Below, one piece after another: positions 9,334 to 18,444 of a DNA stretch of 64,000 nt. Below the pieces are notes generated by a model that saw only the letters and a list, made by a program, of their open reading frames with translations, did not search any database and was not told the DNA's origin. The position numbers and the translations under genes are program-made. The DNA comes from WFZT01 sp964571845 (GTDB lineage Bacteria; Hydrothermota; Hydrothermia; B15-G9; WFZT01). The stretch covers positions 1 through 64,000 of the forward strand of contig CAZNDM010000062.1 of the NCBI GenBank assembly GCA_964571845.1, written 5' to 3'. Every line of letters begins with the position of its first letter. Position 1 is the stretch's first letter.

Positions 9334-9514
9334 GTTAAAACCTCCCGGGAGATTTTAAAATTATCATATCAGATTCTCCCCCACTGCTGTACAAGCCAGC
9401 GGATTTTTTGATGCAGGTAATGTATCATTTTGGGGAAAGTTTAGGTGTGTCTGATAAGTTCTGAGCATGAATTAACTTATATGTCTTTAACATCGGGATG
9501 TCAAATTCTATAAG

Positions 9515-9950
9515 GAGGGCGTTCGAAAAAATTCTTTTGGTGTAAAAGGAACATTTTTTAACTTCCTCCTGAGCGTTTAGTACTGTGGGGAAAACGCTCA
9601 CCGTATCCCCAGGATACATCAGCACTGTGTGGGGGACACTTATTAATCTACTCCCCACAAGACGGATGTCCTGTGGGGAAGGAGCAATGAGTGGTTCCTC
9701 TGCCCTCCCCTTCCCCCCTCACGTAAAGCTGGAGGGGAGTCGGAAGCACCTCTCCCGCAAGCGAAAAGAGAGGTCGCAACCTGGATTCTCGCAAGTAGAA
9801 GGGGAGATTCTAAATGATCTTTCTCACATAGTTAGAAGGGAAGTTAGGTATAATATTTTCCACGAAATGGATTTCGCAAGCATGAGGTGGATTTTTCCAC
9901 AAAGTAAAGGTCAAGTATCAACTTGTAAAATTTTTTCGAACACCCTCACC
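9515..9950. mobile_element. Non-coding MITE-like element, copy A, with TIRs and an 8-bp target duplication
   Basis: The left end GAGGGCGTTCGAAAAAATT (9515-9533) matches the inverted right end (9929-9947) at 18 of 19 positions. The element is flanked by perfect direct repeats TCTATAAG at 9507-9514 and 9951-9958, the mark of a transposition event. The 436-bp interior has no credible gene. It holds a series of small hairpins, e.g. GAGCGTTT/AAACGCTC (about 9572-9600) and CCCCACA/TGTGGGG (9653-9678). Its internal order matches copies at 39323-39915 and 60042-60526 read in the opposite orientation. Confidence 0.85.
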
Positions 9951-10291
9951 TCTATAAGTTGTGAACCAAAAACAGTGAGCGCTTCCCTGTAGCTGTAGAG
10001 AAAGGAATCAAGAGCAGGGCGAAAGATTATTACCTTATCAATACTTTCGTGCCATAGGATGGAAATTGATAACCCAAAAGTGCTTTTAAATCGAAAGTAT
10101 TACTTTCAGCAGTAACGCAATCTCGGAGGAGAGATTTTGCAATGCTAAAGAAAGAAAACCAAAATTACATTTTTTCTCTAAAGCTGATTTGCAAACAGAC
10201 CAAACTCCATAAGGGTTTTGTAATGATCCCTGCGTGCAGTTAAAAAAAAAGATTGCAATAGCTTTTTGTAAATTATGGCGCATGTAAAATT
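9951..10291. other. Intergenic stretch between the element and the radical SAM gene
   Basis: After the target duplication this holds AT-rich DNA with one modest hairpin (AATCTC/GAGATT, about 10119-10136). A 65-codon minus-strand frame here lacks an SD and protein-like composition and is not called. Confidence 0.5.
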
Positions 10292-11080
10292 TTACAGGTC
10301 AATTTCGCACTCTATCTTGCTGGTCTCGCAGAATTTCCATGCCTTTTCAGCGATCAATTTATAGAAATCTTTACTCCGTTTTTTAACAAAAGAATTGTAG
10401 TTCCAGCGGGCGATTCTGATTTTATCAACGAACTTCAGCCTGTTAAGGAGATTTTCAATGTTAACAGATGTGGGATCGATCTCCGGGACCGGGTAGGGCT
10501 CTATGTTCACCCATGTGTTGTAGCCGTATCTGTGCAATTTCCAGAGTGATCTGATTCTGAGCTCGTAAGGGGCAGAAAAGGGCTCAAACTTTTTCTTAAA
10601 CCCGGGATTGAGGGAAACAATTGAGATGCCAAAAAGATTGATTCTCTTAAATCTCGTATCCATAAGCTCTTCCGGGTAGTAGCCTTTGGTCAGGGTTACA
10701 ACTCTTATACCTCGTGAGTTTAGTAATTCGATTATGGAGAGGGTAAGATTCTTAACTTCTGTGATCAACTCTCCCTTCCTGTGGTCATACATGAATGGGT
10801 CTGTGGTTAAAGAGAGGTGGACCTCTTCAGGATGGTATTTCAATAGTTCTTTTTCGAGGATTTTGAGTGCATTACAAACGATCCTGGGTCTGATCCATTC
10901 ACCGTAATTTTTCACTCTACCAAATGAGAGTGCCATTTTGAAAGCGTAACAGGGATAAAGACATCCGTGGGCACATCCCTGCACATGATTTATAGCCCAC
11001 ATACCTATTCTGGAACGGTAGAGGAGAGTTTTTCTCGGAACACATTTATCGCTGTGTTTAAAGATTTCCAACTGCCTCAT
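10292..11080 (-). CDS. Radical SAM protein with CX3CX3C cluster motif
   Basis: The 262-residue protein resembles small spore-photoproduct-lyase-like or archaeal-type radical SAM proteins: a GCAHGCLYPCYAFKMA segment, HLSLTTDPF, and a strand with VVTLTKG. The cluster-binding cysteines are 36, 40 and 44, i.e. CX3CX3C, one residue longer than the usual CX3CX2C. The extra Pro is clear in the DNA (TGT CTT TAT CCC TGT). Substrate unknown. No SD is present; a TATAAT (11088-11093) ends 7 nt before the ATG, consistent with a leaderless transcript. It is divergent from the Nudix gene. Confidence 0.75.
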   Translation of the reverse strand: MRQLEIFKHSDKCVPRKTLLYRSRIGMWAINHVQGCAHGCLYPCYAFKMALSFGRVKNYGEWIRPRIVCNALKILEKELLKYHPEEVHLSLTTDPFMYDHRKGELITEVKNLTLSIIELLNSRGIRVVTLTKGYYPEELMDTRFKRINLFGISIVSLNPGFKKKFEPFSAPYELRIRSLWKLHRYGYNTWVNIEPYPVPEIDPTSVNIENLLNRLKFVDKIRIARWNYNSFVKKRSKDFYKLIAEKAWKFCETSKIECEIDL

Positions 11081-11147
11081 TTCAAAAATTATACATCAGT
11101 GGATTTTCTGACTCCCAAACGAGGTGAGACTTCTTTAAAATTTTTAC

Positions 11148-11621
11148 ATGTCGAGAGAATACCCTGAATTTCCCGTCATTTCAGTTGGCGGGCTTGTCGT
11201 CAAAGGAGACAGATTTTTGCTTGTAAAAAGGGGGAAAGAGCCACTTAAAGATGTTTGGACACTACCCGGTGGAGCGGTTGAGGTAGGCGAGTCCTTGAAA
11301 GAGGCAATTGTCCGAGAAATCTTTGAGGAGTGTGGTATTGAAGTGAGACCTCTCGGAATTATTGAAGTTTTCGAACAGATTTTCAGGGACACAAAGGGTA
11401 TAAGGTTTCACTATGTGATTGTTGATTTTCTCCTCGAGTATGTTTCAGGTGAGGCACTTCCATCTTCGGATACTGCTGACCTTGCATGGGTAACTCCAGA
11501 CGAGATGGAAAAATTTTCGCCTCCTGAAAAGGCAGTCGAGGTCATTTCACGGGGACTTGAGGTATTCAGAAAATTGAAAACTCATCCAGATACTCTTCTG
11601 CCGTTTATAAAGGTTGAATGA
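11148..11621 (+). CDS. Nudix hydrolase
   Basis: A 157-residue Nudix protein. The complete Nudix box GX5EX7REUXEEXGU is present: GGAVEVGESLKEAIVREIFE (about residues 41-60), then ECGIEV. Length and pattern suit ADP-ribose or nucleoside-diphosphate-derivative pyrophosphatases; the substrate cannot be read from sequence. There is no SD; TAAAAT at 11136-11141 ends 6 nt before the ATG, suggesting leaderless translation. The 3' end overlaps the convergent amidohydrolase gene by 40 nt. Confidence 0.85.
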   Translation: MSREYPEFPVISVGGLVVKGDRFLLVKRGKEPLKDVWTLPGGAVEVGESLKEAIVREIFEECGIEVRPLGIIEVFEQIFRDTKGIRFHYVIVDFLLEYVSGEALPSSDTADLAWVTPDEMEKFSPPEKAVEVISRGLEVFRKLKTHPDTLLPFIKVE

Positions 11622-13024
11622 ACTTCGAAATCTTCAGAAATTCTATCAATTTCGACAAAATCTGCCACCATACCGGGTTTTATTTCTCCCTTTATATCCT
11701 CTTCGAATGAAAAGTATGCACCCTGACGCGTATAGAGATCTATTGCCTGTTCAAATGATATTCGGTACTCGGGAATGGGATGATTAATAGCCCCTGAAAT
11801 GCCATAAGATGGAGAAGGGGGCATGGCATCGGATCCGAAGGCTACCTTGAGACCGTGGTTAAGCATTTTACCAAATGGATTATTCAGTTTCCATCTCCTT
11901 TCGCCGAGATACGCCCTGTACATACCCTCCTGGCCACCCCACCTTTTCACAAAATTCGGCTGAGCAGATATGAGTATTCCCATGACTCTGGCGAGTTTGA
12001 TATCTCCGTCTTCGGGGAATTCGAAATGCTCAATCCTGTGTCTCAAGTAGTTGCCACCTGGGAGGGTATTTTTAAAGGTATCAAGAGCAGTTCTGATGGC
12101 TCTTGTGCCGATGGCGTGTACCAGTAATTGCAAACTGGCCTCCTGTGCCTTCTCCACAATTTTTCCAAATTCATCGACATTGTAAAAAAGTTTTCCTTTC
12201 GTCTTTGTGTCAACATATTCATCGAAAAAGGCGGCAGTCCTGCCACCAACTGATCCATCCATAAAGACCTTGATGCCCCCAATTCTAAGCCGTTCGTTTC
12301 CAAAGGATGAGTGAATTCCCAGATCAACGAGCTTTTCCATGTCTTCGAGGTAGAAGTTCAGATAGACTCTGATCTTCAGAAGTCCGGCAGCATCAAGCTC
12401 CTGATAGGCTTTGAACACCCGTGTATTCCCAAATTCGTGGACAGAAGTAATTCCAAGTGAGAGCATCTCTTCCTGAGCCGTGAGTATAGCAAGCTTTATC
12501 TCCTCAAATTGAGGCGGAAAATACTCGTTGATTTTAAGTGGAACCTCTTCAACGAGAAGTCCGGATTTACTGTCAACCCCGGGAGTCTTACGGGGAAGAA
12601 GTTTTAAGGCAGCAGAGTTTGCAATGGCGATGTGGCCACAAACTCTTCTCAAAATCACAGGCGTGTTCCCCGTAACCCTGTCGAGCTCTTTTTTTGTTAT
12701 AAACCGATTCTCCTTCCACCTGCTCTGGTCAAACTCTTCGAAGATCACAGGTGGTGAGTATGATCCCCTTTTTATGGTTTCTGAGATAAATTCCAGCGCT
12801 TCATCTATACTTTTCGTCTCCTTCAGGTTGGGTCTTGAAACAAAGAGACCATACTGCCAGAGATGGGTGTGGGCATCGATGAAACCTGGGAGAACGATCT
12901 TGAGCTCCTTATCAGGTTTCTCGAATTCTGGAGGTTCTACAAAAAAACCATTATCAACGGCGAAAGTAAAGTCTTTAACAAATTCACCGTTCACAAAGGC
13001 ATATTTTGCTTTGAATATCTTCAT
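11582..13024 (-). CDS. Amidohydrolase, YtcJ-like (amidohydrolase family 3)
   Basis: The 480-residue metal-dependent hydrolase shows the expected motifs in order: GFIDAHTHLWQYG (HxH metal site), a central FMDGSVGGRTA, QLLVHAIGTRA, HRIEHFEF and GSDAMPPSPSYG. These fit the YtcJ-like family, whose substrates are mostly unknown cyclic amides or N-acyl compounds. It starts inside the stop of the upstream M23 gene (ATGA overlap, 13021-13024), so the two are translationally coupled. Confidence 0.85.
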   Translation of the reverse strand: MKIFKAKYAFVNGEFVKDFTFAVDNGFFVEPPEFEKPDKELKIVLPGFIDAHTHLWQYGLFVSRPNLKETKSIDEALEFISETIKRGSYSPPVIFEEFDQSRWKENRFITKKELDRVTGNTPVILRRVCGHIAIANSAALKLLPRKTPGVDSKSGLLVEEVPLKINEYFPPQFEEIKLAILTAQEEMLSLGITSVHEFGNTRVFKAYQELDAAGLLKIRVYLNFYLEDMEKLVDLGIHSSFGNERLRIGGIKVFMDGSVGGRTAAFFDEYVDTKTKGKLFYNVDEFGKIVEKAQEASLQLLVHAIGTRAIRTALDTFKNTLPGGNYLRHRIEHFEFPEDGDIKLARVMGILISAQPNFVKRWGGQEGMYRAYLGERRWKLNNPFGKMLNHGLKVAFGSDAMPPSPSYGISGAINHPIPEYRISFEQAIDLYTRQGAYFSFEEDIKGEIKPGMVADFVEIDRISEDFEVHSTFINGRRVSG

Positions 13025-13821
13025 CCTGGAAAACTTATGTAATTCAGGGGATTTACAGGGCGCCCATTCTTCCAGATCTCGTAGTGGAGATGGGGACCCG
13101 TTGATAAACCGGTATTCCCCACGAGACCAATGAGATCGCCTTTTTTCACAATGTCTCCGGGTTTTACAAATACCTTTTCCAGATGCCCGTAAACGGTCTT
13201 ATAGATGTCACCGTGGGATATTACAACGAGATTGCCGAACCTTTTGTTGAATGTAACTTTAACAACAATTCCGTTGGCAGGTGCGATTATCGGTGTCCCT
13301 GTCTGAGCTGCAATATCAACGGCTCGGTGTGAGGCAGTAAAACCTCTTGTAATAACGCCTTTTACAGGCATCCCATAGGGTGTGTAAATATTGGCCTTCT
13401 CCGCCTTTTCTATCTCTTTTTCGATAGGTTCAGAAGCCTTGATGGTTGAGCGTGTCTTGACACTCGCCTTTCCGCTTTTATTACTTACCCTCGAAGCAAG
13501 CTTTTCCACATCAAAGGGGGGTGGGGCGTTCTGGACGCCCAGCATGTTTTCCACTTTTTTTCTAAACTCAGCCATCTCCTCGAGTTTTTTCTCAAGTGCA
13601 ACTATCTTTTCATTCTCCTTTCTCAACCTCTGATTTTCTCTGAGTACAGAGTGAAGCCTTTTCTCGGTCTTGATATACCTGTAATGTACGAAAACGGCAC
13701 CTGCGACGACAAAAGCTGTTAAAACACTCAAAAATACGAAAAATTTAAAAAGCCATAACGGGACAAACTTGTTGATGACCTTTCTCTTTGTAACAATTAT
13801 TATCTCGTAGCCTTCTTTCAT
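13021..13821 (-). CDS. M23 murein peptidase, membrane-anchored with coiled coil
   Basis: The 266-residue protein has one N-terminal transmembrane segment (about 20-45), a coiled coil (about 50-95) and a C-terminal LytM/M23 domain (about 150-262). Zinc-site motifs are SHRAVDIAA (H...D) and HLHYE. The family cleaves peptidoglycan cross-links or activates amidases in the periplasm. A paralogue with the same plan lies at 18445-19353. No clear SD is seen. Confidence 0.88.
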   Translation of the reverse strand: MKEGYEIIIVTKRKVINKFVPLWLFKFFVFLSVLTAFVVAGAVFVHYRYIKTEKRLHSVLRENQRLRKENEKIVALEKKLEEMAEFRKKVENMLGVQNAPPPFDVEKLASRVSNKSGKASVKTRSTIKASEPIEKEIEKAEKANIYTPYGMPVKGVITRGFTASHRAVDIAAQTGTPIIAPANGIVVKVTFNKRFGNLVVISHGDIYKTVYGHLEKVFVKPGDIVKKGDLIGLVGNTGLSTGPHLHYEIWKNGRPVNPLNYISFPG

Positions 13822-13853
13822 CGCTTAAATGGTAATTTTTTAAACGGGAAACA

Positions 13854-14789
13854 TCAAACTGTGTGAAGCTTCCGGCTATAACCTCTGATGAAATCAGACG
13901 CGCTCATAACCCTTTTCCCCGGCGGTTGGATCTCAAGGATCTCAACCTGCAGATCAGTGGCTTCAACGAAAAGTCTATCTTCCCGTATATGAACTGTCCC
14001 GGGATTCCCTCCCATCTTCTCTGAGACCCGTGCCCTTAAAATCTTGAGTTCAAGGGGACCGATCTTCCCCTTTGCCCCTGGTTTGTACGAAAGGGCGTTG
14101 ATCCTGCATCTTATTTTCTCGGCAGTTTCATTCCAGTTTATGTACAACTCATCTTTGGTGATTTTTGGAGCATAGGATGGAACCCCGGTCTGGGGAACAG
14201 GCTGCCTGGTTCCATTCTTTAAAGGCTCGATATTTTTGAGGGTCAACTCAACGCCAATGTGAGCGAGCCTTACCATGAGCTCTGTTTTTATTTCTGTTTC
14301 ACCGATTTCCAGAGTAGCCTGGTCCACTATGGGACCGGTATCAAGCCCCTCGTCCATAACCATAAGGGTAACCCCTGTCTCTCTATCGCAGTTCATCATA
14401 GCTCTCTCAATAGGAGCAGCTCCTCTGTATCTGGGGAGTAGCGACGGATGGATATTCAAAGGATAATACCTGGGTAGTTCGAGCAAGCCTTTTTTAAGAA
14501 TCTTACCATAGTCAGAGAGTACAATAAAATCGGGAGAGAGATCTTCGAGGAGGCTGAGAAAATCCTGCCTGTTTGGATTTTCCGGTTGAAAAACTCGAAT
14601 GCCCGCTTCAAGAGCGGTTTTTTTTATTTCAGGATCAAGGAGTTTTCGACCTCTGCCCCTCGGACGGGGTGGTAATGTTACAAGTGCCTCAAATCTGACG
14701 CCTTTCTCGATAAAAAAATTAAAAACGAGATTGGCGAAATCGCCTGATCCAAAGAAAATCAGCCCACGGAATGTCTTTGCTGACTCCAT
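13854..14789 (-). CDS. fmt: Methionyl-tRNA formyltransferase
   Basis: At 311 residues this is a full-length Fmt. It has the N-terminal Rossmann domain with GSGDFANLVFN, the catalytic-domain signature NIHPSLLPRYRGAAPIERAM and the C-terminal OB-like domain. It formylates Met-tRNAi for initiation. The first 31 nt overlap the 3' end of def, the classic def-fmt pairing. Confidence 0.95.
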   Translation of the reverse strand: MESAKTFRGLIFFGSGDFANLVFNFFIEKGVRFEALVTLPPRPRGRGRKLLDPEIKKTALEAGIRVFQPENPNRQDFLSLLEDLSPDFIVLSDYGKILKKGLLELPRYYPLNIHPSLLPRYRGAAPIERAMMNCDRETGVTLMVMDEGLDTGPIVDQATLEIGETEIKTELMVRLAHIGVELTLKNIEPLKNGTRQPVPQTGVPSYAPKITKDELYINWNETAEKIRCRINALSYKPGAKGKIGPLELKILRARVSEKMGGNPGTVHIREDRLFVEATDLQVEILEIQPPGKRVMSASDFIRGYSRKLHTV

Positions 14790-15289
14790 TCCCTCAACAG
14801 TTTTGCCCGCTCATCAGGTGGCAGGTGATCAATAAATAGAACCCCGTCAAGGTGATCAAGCTCATGTTGAATCACGCGGGCAAAAAGTCCATCTGCCTCA
14901 AATTCCCTTTCGATGAGCTTTTTCCTGCGTAAAATCAATGTCCTGACTACTATCTTCTCAGGTCTGATCACATTGGCGTAGAGTCCGGGTATTGAGAGGC
15001 AACCCTCCTCAAATTCAGATTCACCATGCTTCTCAACTATTACCGGATTCACAAACACCATGGGTTTTTTACTTATCTCGAGGTACTCTGTATCAACAAC
15101 AAAAAGTCTTATCGACCTTCCTACCTGAGGAGCTGCAAGCCCGATACCGTTAGCCATTTTCATTGTAACTTCCATTTTCCTGGCAAGTTTTATTATCTCG
15201 TCCGTCAAATCCTCAACAGGTTGAGCTTTCTCACGGAGAACCTTATCTCCGAGAATTCTTATGGGAAGAACTTCCTTCTTTTCCCTCAT
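14759..15289 (-). CDS. def: Peptide deformylase
   Basis: The 176-residue enzyme has all three deformylase motifs: GIGLAAPQVG (about 48-57), EEGCLS with metal ligand Cys97, and QHELDH with His142, Glu143 and His146. It removes the N-formyl group from nascent chains. Its start overlaps the yajC stop (ATGA), giving the tightly coupled order yajC-def-fmt. Confidence 0.96.
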   Translation of the reverse strand: MREKKEVLPIRILGDKVLREKAQPVEDLTDEIIKLARKMEVTMKMANGIGLAAPQVGRSIRLFVVDTEYLEISKKPMVFVNPVIVEKHGESEFEEGCLSIPGLYANVIRPEKIVVRTLILRRKKLIEREFEADGLFARVIQHELDHLDGVLFIDHLPPDERAKLLREWSQQRHSVG

Positions 15290-15660
15290 TTCTGCTCTTT
15301 CTTTTCCTCCTGAGCCTCGGATTTTAGAACTCCTCTGATTGCTGATTTTTCAACCTTTATAACAACACTCTGATTGCTATTTCCCACCTTTACCTGTCCC
15401 ACCTTCAAGTTTACGATATTATTGTCGATTTTTTGGATCGTTCCTATTATGCCACCAGATGTTATAACTCTATCCCCATTTTTCAACGCTGCAAGCATCG
15501 CCTTTCTTTTCTTCTCTGCCTTTGACTGTGGATAAATGAGTAACAGGTAAAAAATGACAAAGATAAAGATCAGGGGGAGTAGGGCTCTGAAGATATCACC
15601 TCCTCCCTGCTCCTGTGCGAACAGAGGTGCAAATATAAGTAATGGCACTAACTTCTTCAT
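15286..15660 (-). CDS. yajC: Preprotein translocase accessory subunit YajC
   Basis: One transmembrane segment (LLPLIFIFVIFYLLLIYPQ) is followed by the YajC signature QSKAEKKRKAML and the KNGDRVITSGGIIGTI beta domain. It associates with SecDF at the inner membrane. The ATG at 15660 (MKKLVPLL) is preferred because AAGGAG lies 9 nt upstream; longer in-frame starts would run into the preceding gene. The length from this start is 124 residues. Confidence 0.92.
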   Translation of the reverse strand: MKKLVPLLIFAPLFAQEQGGGDIFRALLPLIFIFVIFYLLLIYPQSKAEKKRKAMLAALKNGDRVITSGGIIGTIQKIDNNIVNLKVGQVKVGNSNQSVVIKVEKSAIRGVLKSEAQEEKKEQK

Positions 15661-15676
15661 ACTTTTCATCTCCTTT

Positions 15677-18442
15677 TCAAAATTCTTCTCCAATTGTTAT
15701 CGTATGTACCCAGTTTTGAGAAAAATCCCTGAAATCCGTGGGTTTTGCTATATTGTACATCAAAACCCCGATCCCAAGGTTTAATCTGATGCTGAAGCCA
15801 TAATCGCCCTTCAGGTCGTTTAGTTTAAAGCCGCCGGAATCCCTTGTGAAGGGCTTAAATTCCTCGTTTACATCCCAAGTTGCACCAAGATCCAGAAAGA
15901 GTGCCCCCCGGACACTCTCAAGCTGAATGGGTAACGGGAATGCGATTCTCAGAAGATCAATAAATGGCACCCTGAGCTCAAGATTCATCAAAAACGCGTG
16001 AGTTCCGTAAAAACTGTAATAATCATATCCTCTCAGCGTACCGGGACCTCCGAGATAAAAGTATTGCGGATTTTTACCGCCCGATTGACCGTACACGATA
16101 CGGGAGGCGATCAAAGATCGTCGGGTAAGCCTGATGTAATGCCTGAAATCTATGAAAGCAAGATTATATCCGAGGTCCTTATGGTAAACATAATCGAGTT
16201 CAGCATGATACCTCGTTCCAGCCAGTGGCCCCATATAAGAGTAAAGGGCATTGTCAAAGGTGAAGCCAAGGTATGCGTTAACAGGCCATATACTCCCCCA
16301 CTCCACCGGAAACTCAAAAGGATAGACATACCTGTAATAGTAAATCCTCTCAACACCCACACCTGCCTCAAGTCTCTTGAATTTATCAAATGGATACCTG
16401 ATCTGCCCCATCAAACCGTTCGTTTTATAGACAATCACCTCTGTGGGCGAGACATAACCCGCGCTCCAGTATTGATAAAAAGAAATCCCGTAATCTGTTC
16501 TCCTCGGAAGATGAAGGTAGTCAAGCTCAAAATTCGAGTTGGACAGATCCCTCGTCAGATCAGAATAAAAAATGAATCTGTTGTCGCCCAACTCGTCTGA
16601 AACAGAGATGGCAAATACTCCGTTGATTCCAAAGGCACTTGAATATCTGACCACACCCGTTACCCAATCTGCTGTAAAGTAAATCTTGTACTCTTCCTCT
16701 TCTGCTGAACTTATCGTAGAAAATTCGACTTTCTTAAAGGCAACCCTCTCGAGTTTTATGGGTGTTAACTCCTCAAATGGATCAGCAAGCACATAGATAT
16801 CCCACCCACTATCCCACAGTAATGAAAAAACCAGTTTATCTTTTGACCAATCAGGGGTCTTTATCCCCGTGATATAGTGCGTAACAAGCCTGGTCTCCCC
16901 GGTTTTGAGATTCATTAGAATGAGATTGAAACTATTGCCAGCATTGCCCACAAAAGTTAAAGTGGTGTCATCCAGCAGAGCAGGATCGCTCAATTTTCCA
17001 GAATACTCGGTTAATCTCTGAATTTCACCATTTTTGTAAAGAAAAACTGCATAACTTCCATAGTAAAAAGTTGATGAATCTGTCAGCTCGTTCCTGTCCG
17101 ATACAAAGACAATTCCCCTGCCATCAGGAGAAAACGCGGGATCATGGTCATCAAAGACATCGTTTGTGAGTGCTTTTAGTTCGCCAGTTTCTGTATCGAG
17201 CAAATAGATATCCGATTGCCCGTTCTGTAATCCTGTAAAAACCACCTTCTTCCCATCAGGCGACCACTTTGGCTTGTACACGGCGTCAAGACCTGGCCTG
17301 TATGTTCTAACAATCTTCTTCCTTTTCACATCCAAAACATGTATCACATCGCCCTTTGTTGATCTTGCAGAAAAAACGATAAACCTGCCATCAGGAGAAA
17401 AATCGAGTCCCGGCTTTAACAGATGGATATTTTCAAGTGAAGGCGTTTTCTCAGCTGTAACGAGTTTTTTTATCTCCTTTCCAGTTGCAACTGAATAAAG
17501 ATAAATCCCGGTGTATCCACCTCTGTCAGAAACTGCAGCCAGCAGGCTTCCATCCGGAGAAATTGTAGAGGCGATGTTGAAATAACTACCCTCCTCAATG
17601 TGGTTGGTGATTCTCTTGCCTCGCCAGGGGATTTCAACATTCTTGACAGCAGGGTAATAGATTTTCTTCAGATAAAGGAGAAATTGTCTGTCGAACTCCT
17701 CAAGGGGCATGTTAAAGGTCTTTTTTACTGCTCCCTCAAGACTCCCTTTGAATTTCATTGAGTGGAAAAACTCACCAATTTTATCCCTTCCAAACATTTC
17801 GTCAATAAATCTGTATATCGCCTGCCCTTCCTTGTAGTCAATGTATCCATACACATTACTAAGTTCTTCGATGGACAGGATCTTATCGTTTATGACGAGG
17901 TCTTTGATGTAAATATCAGCCTCATCGTCCCATCCCTGAGAAAGATACTCTGCCATCCCTTCCATAACCCAGAGGGGAATTCGAAATGACGATGCTGTTG
18001 AAATCGGGCTTTTAAAGCCTTTGAAAAGGATGTGATACTGAAAAACATGAACGAGCTCGTGGGCAAGTACATGACGAAAATCATCATAAGAGCCTGTGAA
18101 TGGGACAACAACACGGTTTTTGAAAACCTCGGTAAATCCACCTACACCCTCCTCTATCAGGTCAAGGATAACATTGGTCTGTTCAAAATCATTCTGACAT
18201 CTGTAAATGATGACCGGGGTTTTACCTTCGATCTTAACTTTCAGGATTCCTGAGTATTTTGTATAGTAATTTTCGAGGACAACTCCGGCAAATCTTGCCA
18301 GATTTTCTTCACCTTCGTAGTTAAAGATCTTAAAGTGCTGTGTTTCAAGCACTTTCCACTGAAAATCTTTATACTGAACCTTATTTTTGCCAAAGGAGTA
18401 ATACTGGGAGAAAAGGAGAGCAACTGCAATCAGGAAAGACAT
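15677..18442 (-). CDS. Fusion of gluzincin-type peptidase, TolB-like propeller and Omp85-like beta-barrel
   Basis: The 921-residue exported protein has three parts. Residues about 20-270 form a peptidase-MA-like domain with zinc motif HELVHVFQY and a downstream WVMEGMAEYLS glutamate helix. Residues about 285-560 are TolB/WD40-like blades with repeated SPDGxxIxFxS (FSPDGRFIVFSA, WSPDGKKVVFTG, FSPDGRGIVFVS). Residues about 580-921 form an outer-membrane barrel with the Omp85 landmark YLGGPGTLRGYDYYSFYG. A likely surface or periplasm-facing protease tethered by its own barrel (inference). It lies 16 nt upstream of yajC. Confidence 0.8.
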   Translation of the reverse strand: MSFLIAVALLFSQYYSFGKNKVQYKDFQWKVLETQHFKIFNYEGEENLARFAGVVLENYYTKYSGILKVKIEGKTPVIIYRCQNDFEQTNVILDLIEEGVGGFTEVFKNRVVVPFTGSYDDFRHVLAHELVHVFQYHILFKGFKSPISTASSFRIPLWVMEGMAEYLSQGWDDEADIYIKDLVINDKILSIEELSNVYGYIDYKEGQAIYRFIDEMFGRDKIGEFFHSMKFKGSLEGAVKKTFNMPLEEFDRQFLLYLKKIYYPAVKNVEIPWRGKRITNHIEEGSYFNIASTISPDGSLLAAVSDRGGYTGIYLYSVATGKEIKKLVTAEKTPSLENIHLLKPGLDFSPDGRFIVFSARSTKGDVIHVLDVKRKKIVRTYRPGLDAVYKPKWSPDGKKVVFTGLQNGQSDIYLLDTETGELKALTNDVFDDHDPAFSPDGRGIVFVSDRNELTDSSTFYYGSYAVFLYKNGEIQRLTEYSGKLSDPALLDDTTLTFVGNAGNSFNLILMNLKTGETRLVTHYITGIKTPDWSKDKLVFSLLWDSGWDIYVLADPFEELTPIKLERVAFKKVEFSTISSAEEEEYKIYFTADWVTGVVRYSSAFGINGVFAISVSDELGDNRFIFYSDLTRDLSNSNFELDYLHLPRRTDYGISFYQYWSAGYVSPTEVIVYKTNGLMGQIRYPFDKFKRLEAGVGVERIYYYRYVYPFEFPVEWGSIWPVNAYLGFTFDNALYSYMGPLAGTRYHAELDYVYHKDLGYNLAFIDFRHYIRLTRRSLIASRIVYGQSGGKNPQYFYLGGPGTLRGYDYYSFYGTHAFLMNLELRVPFIDLLRIAFPLPIQLESVRGALFLDLGATWDVNEEFKPFTRDSGGFKLNDLKGDYGFSIRLNLGIGVLMYNIAKPTDFRDFSQNWVHTITIGEEF

Positions 18443-18444
18443 AA

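Noticed and set aside
9585..9992. 135-codon plus-strand frame in element A
   Set aside because: It lies wholly in the TIR element, crosses its right end and target duplication, and has no recognisable domain.
10086..10283. 65-codon minus-strand frame
   Set aside because: No SD, no coding-like composition, no link to neighbours.
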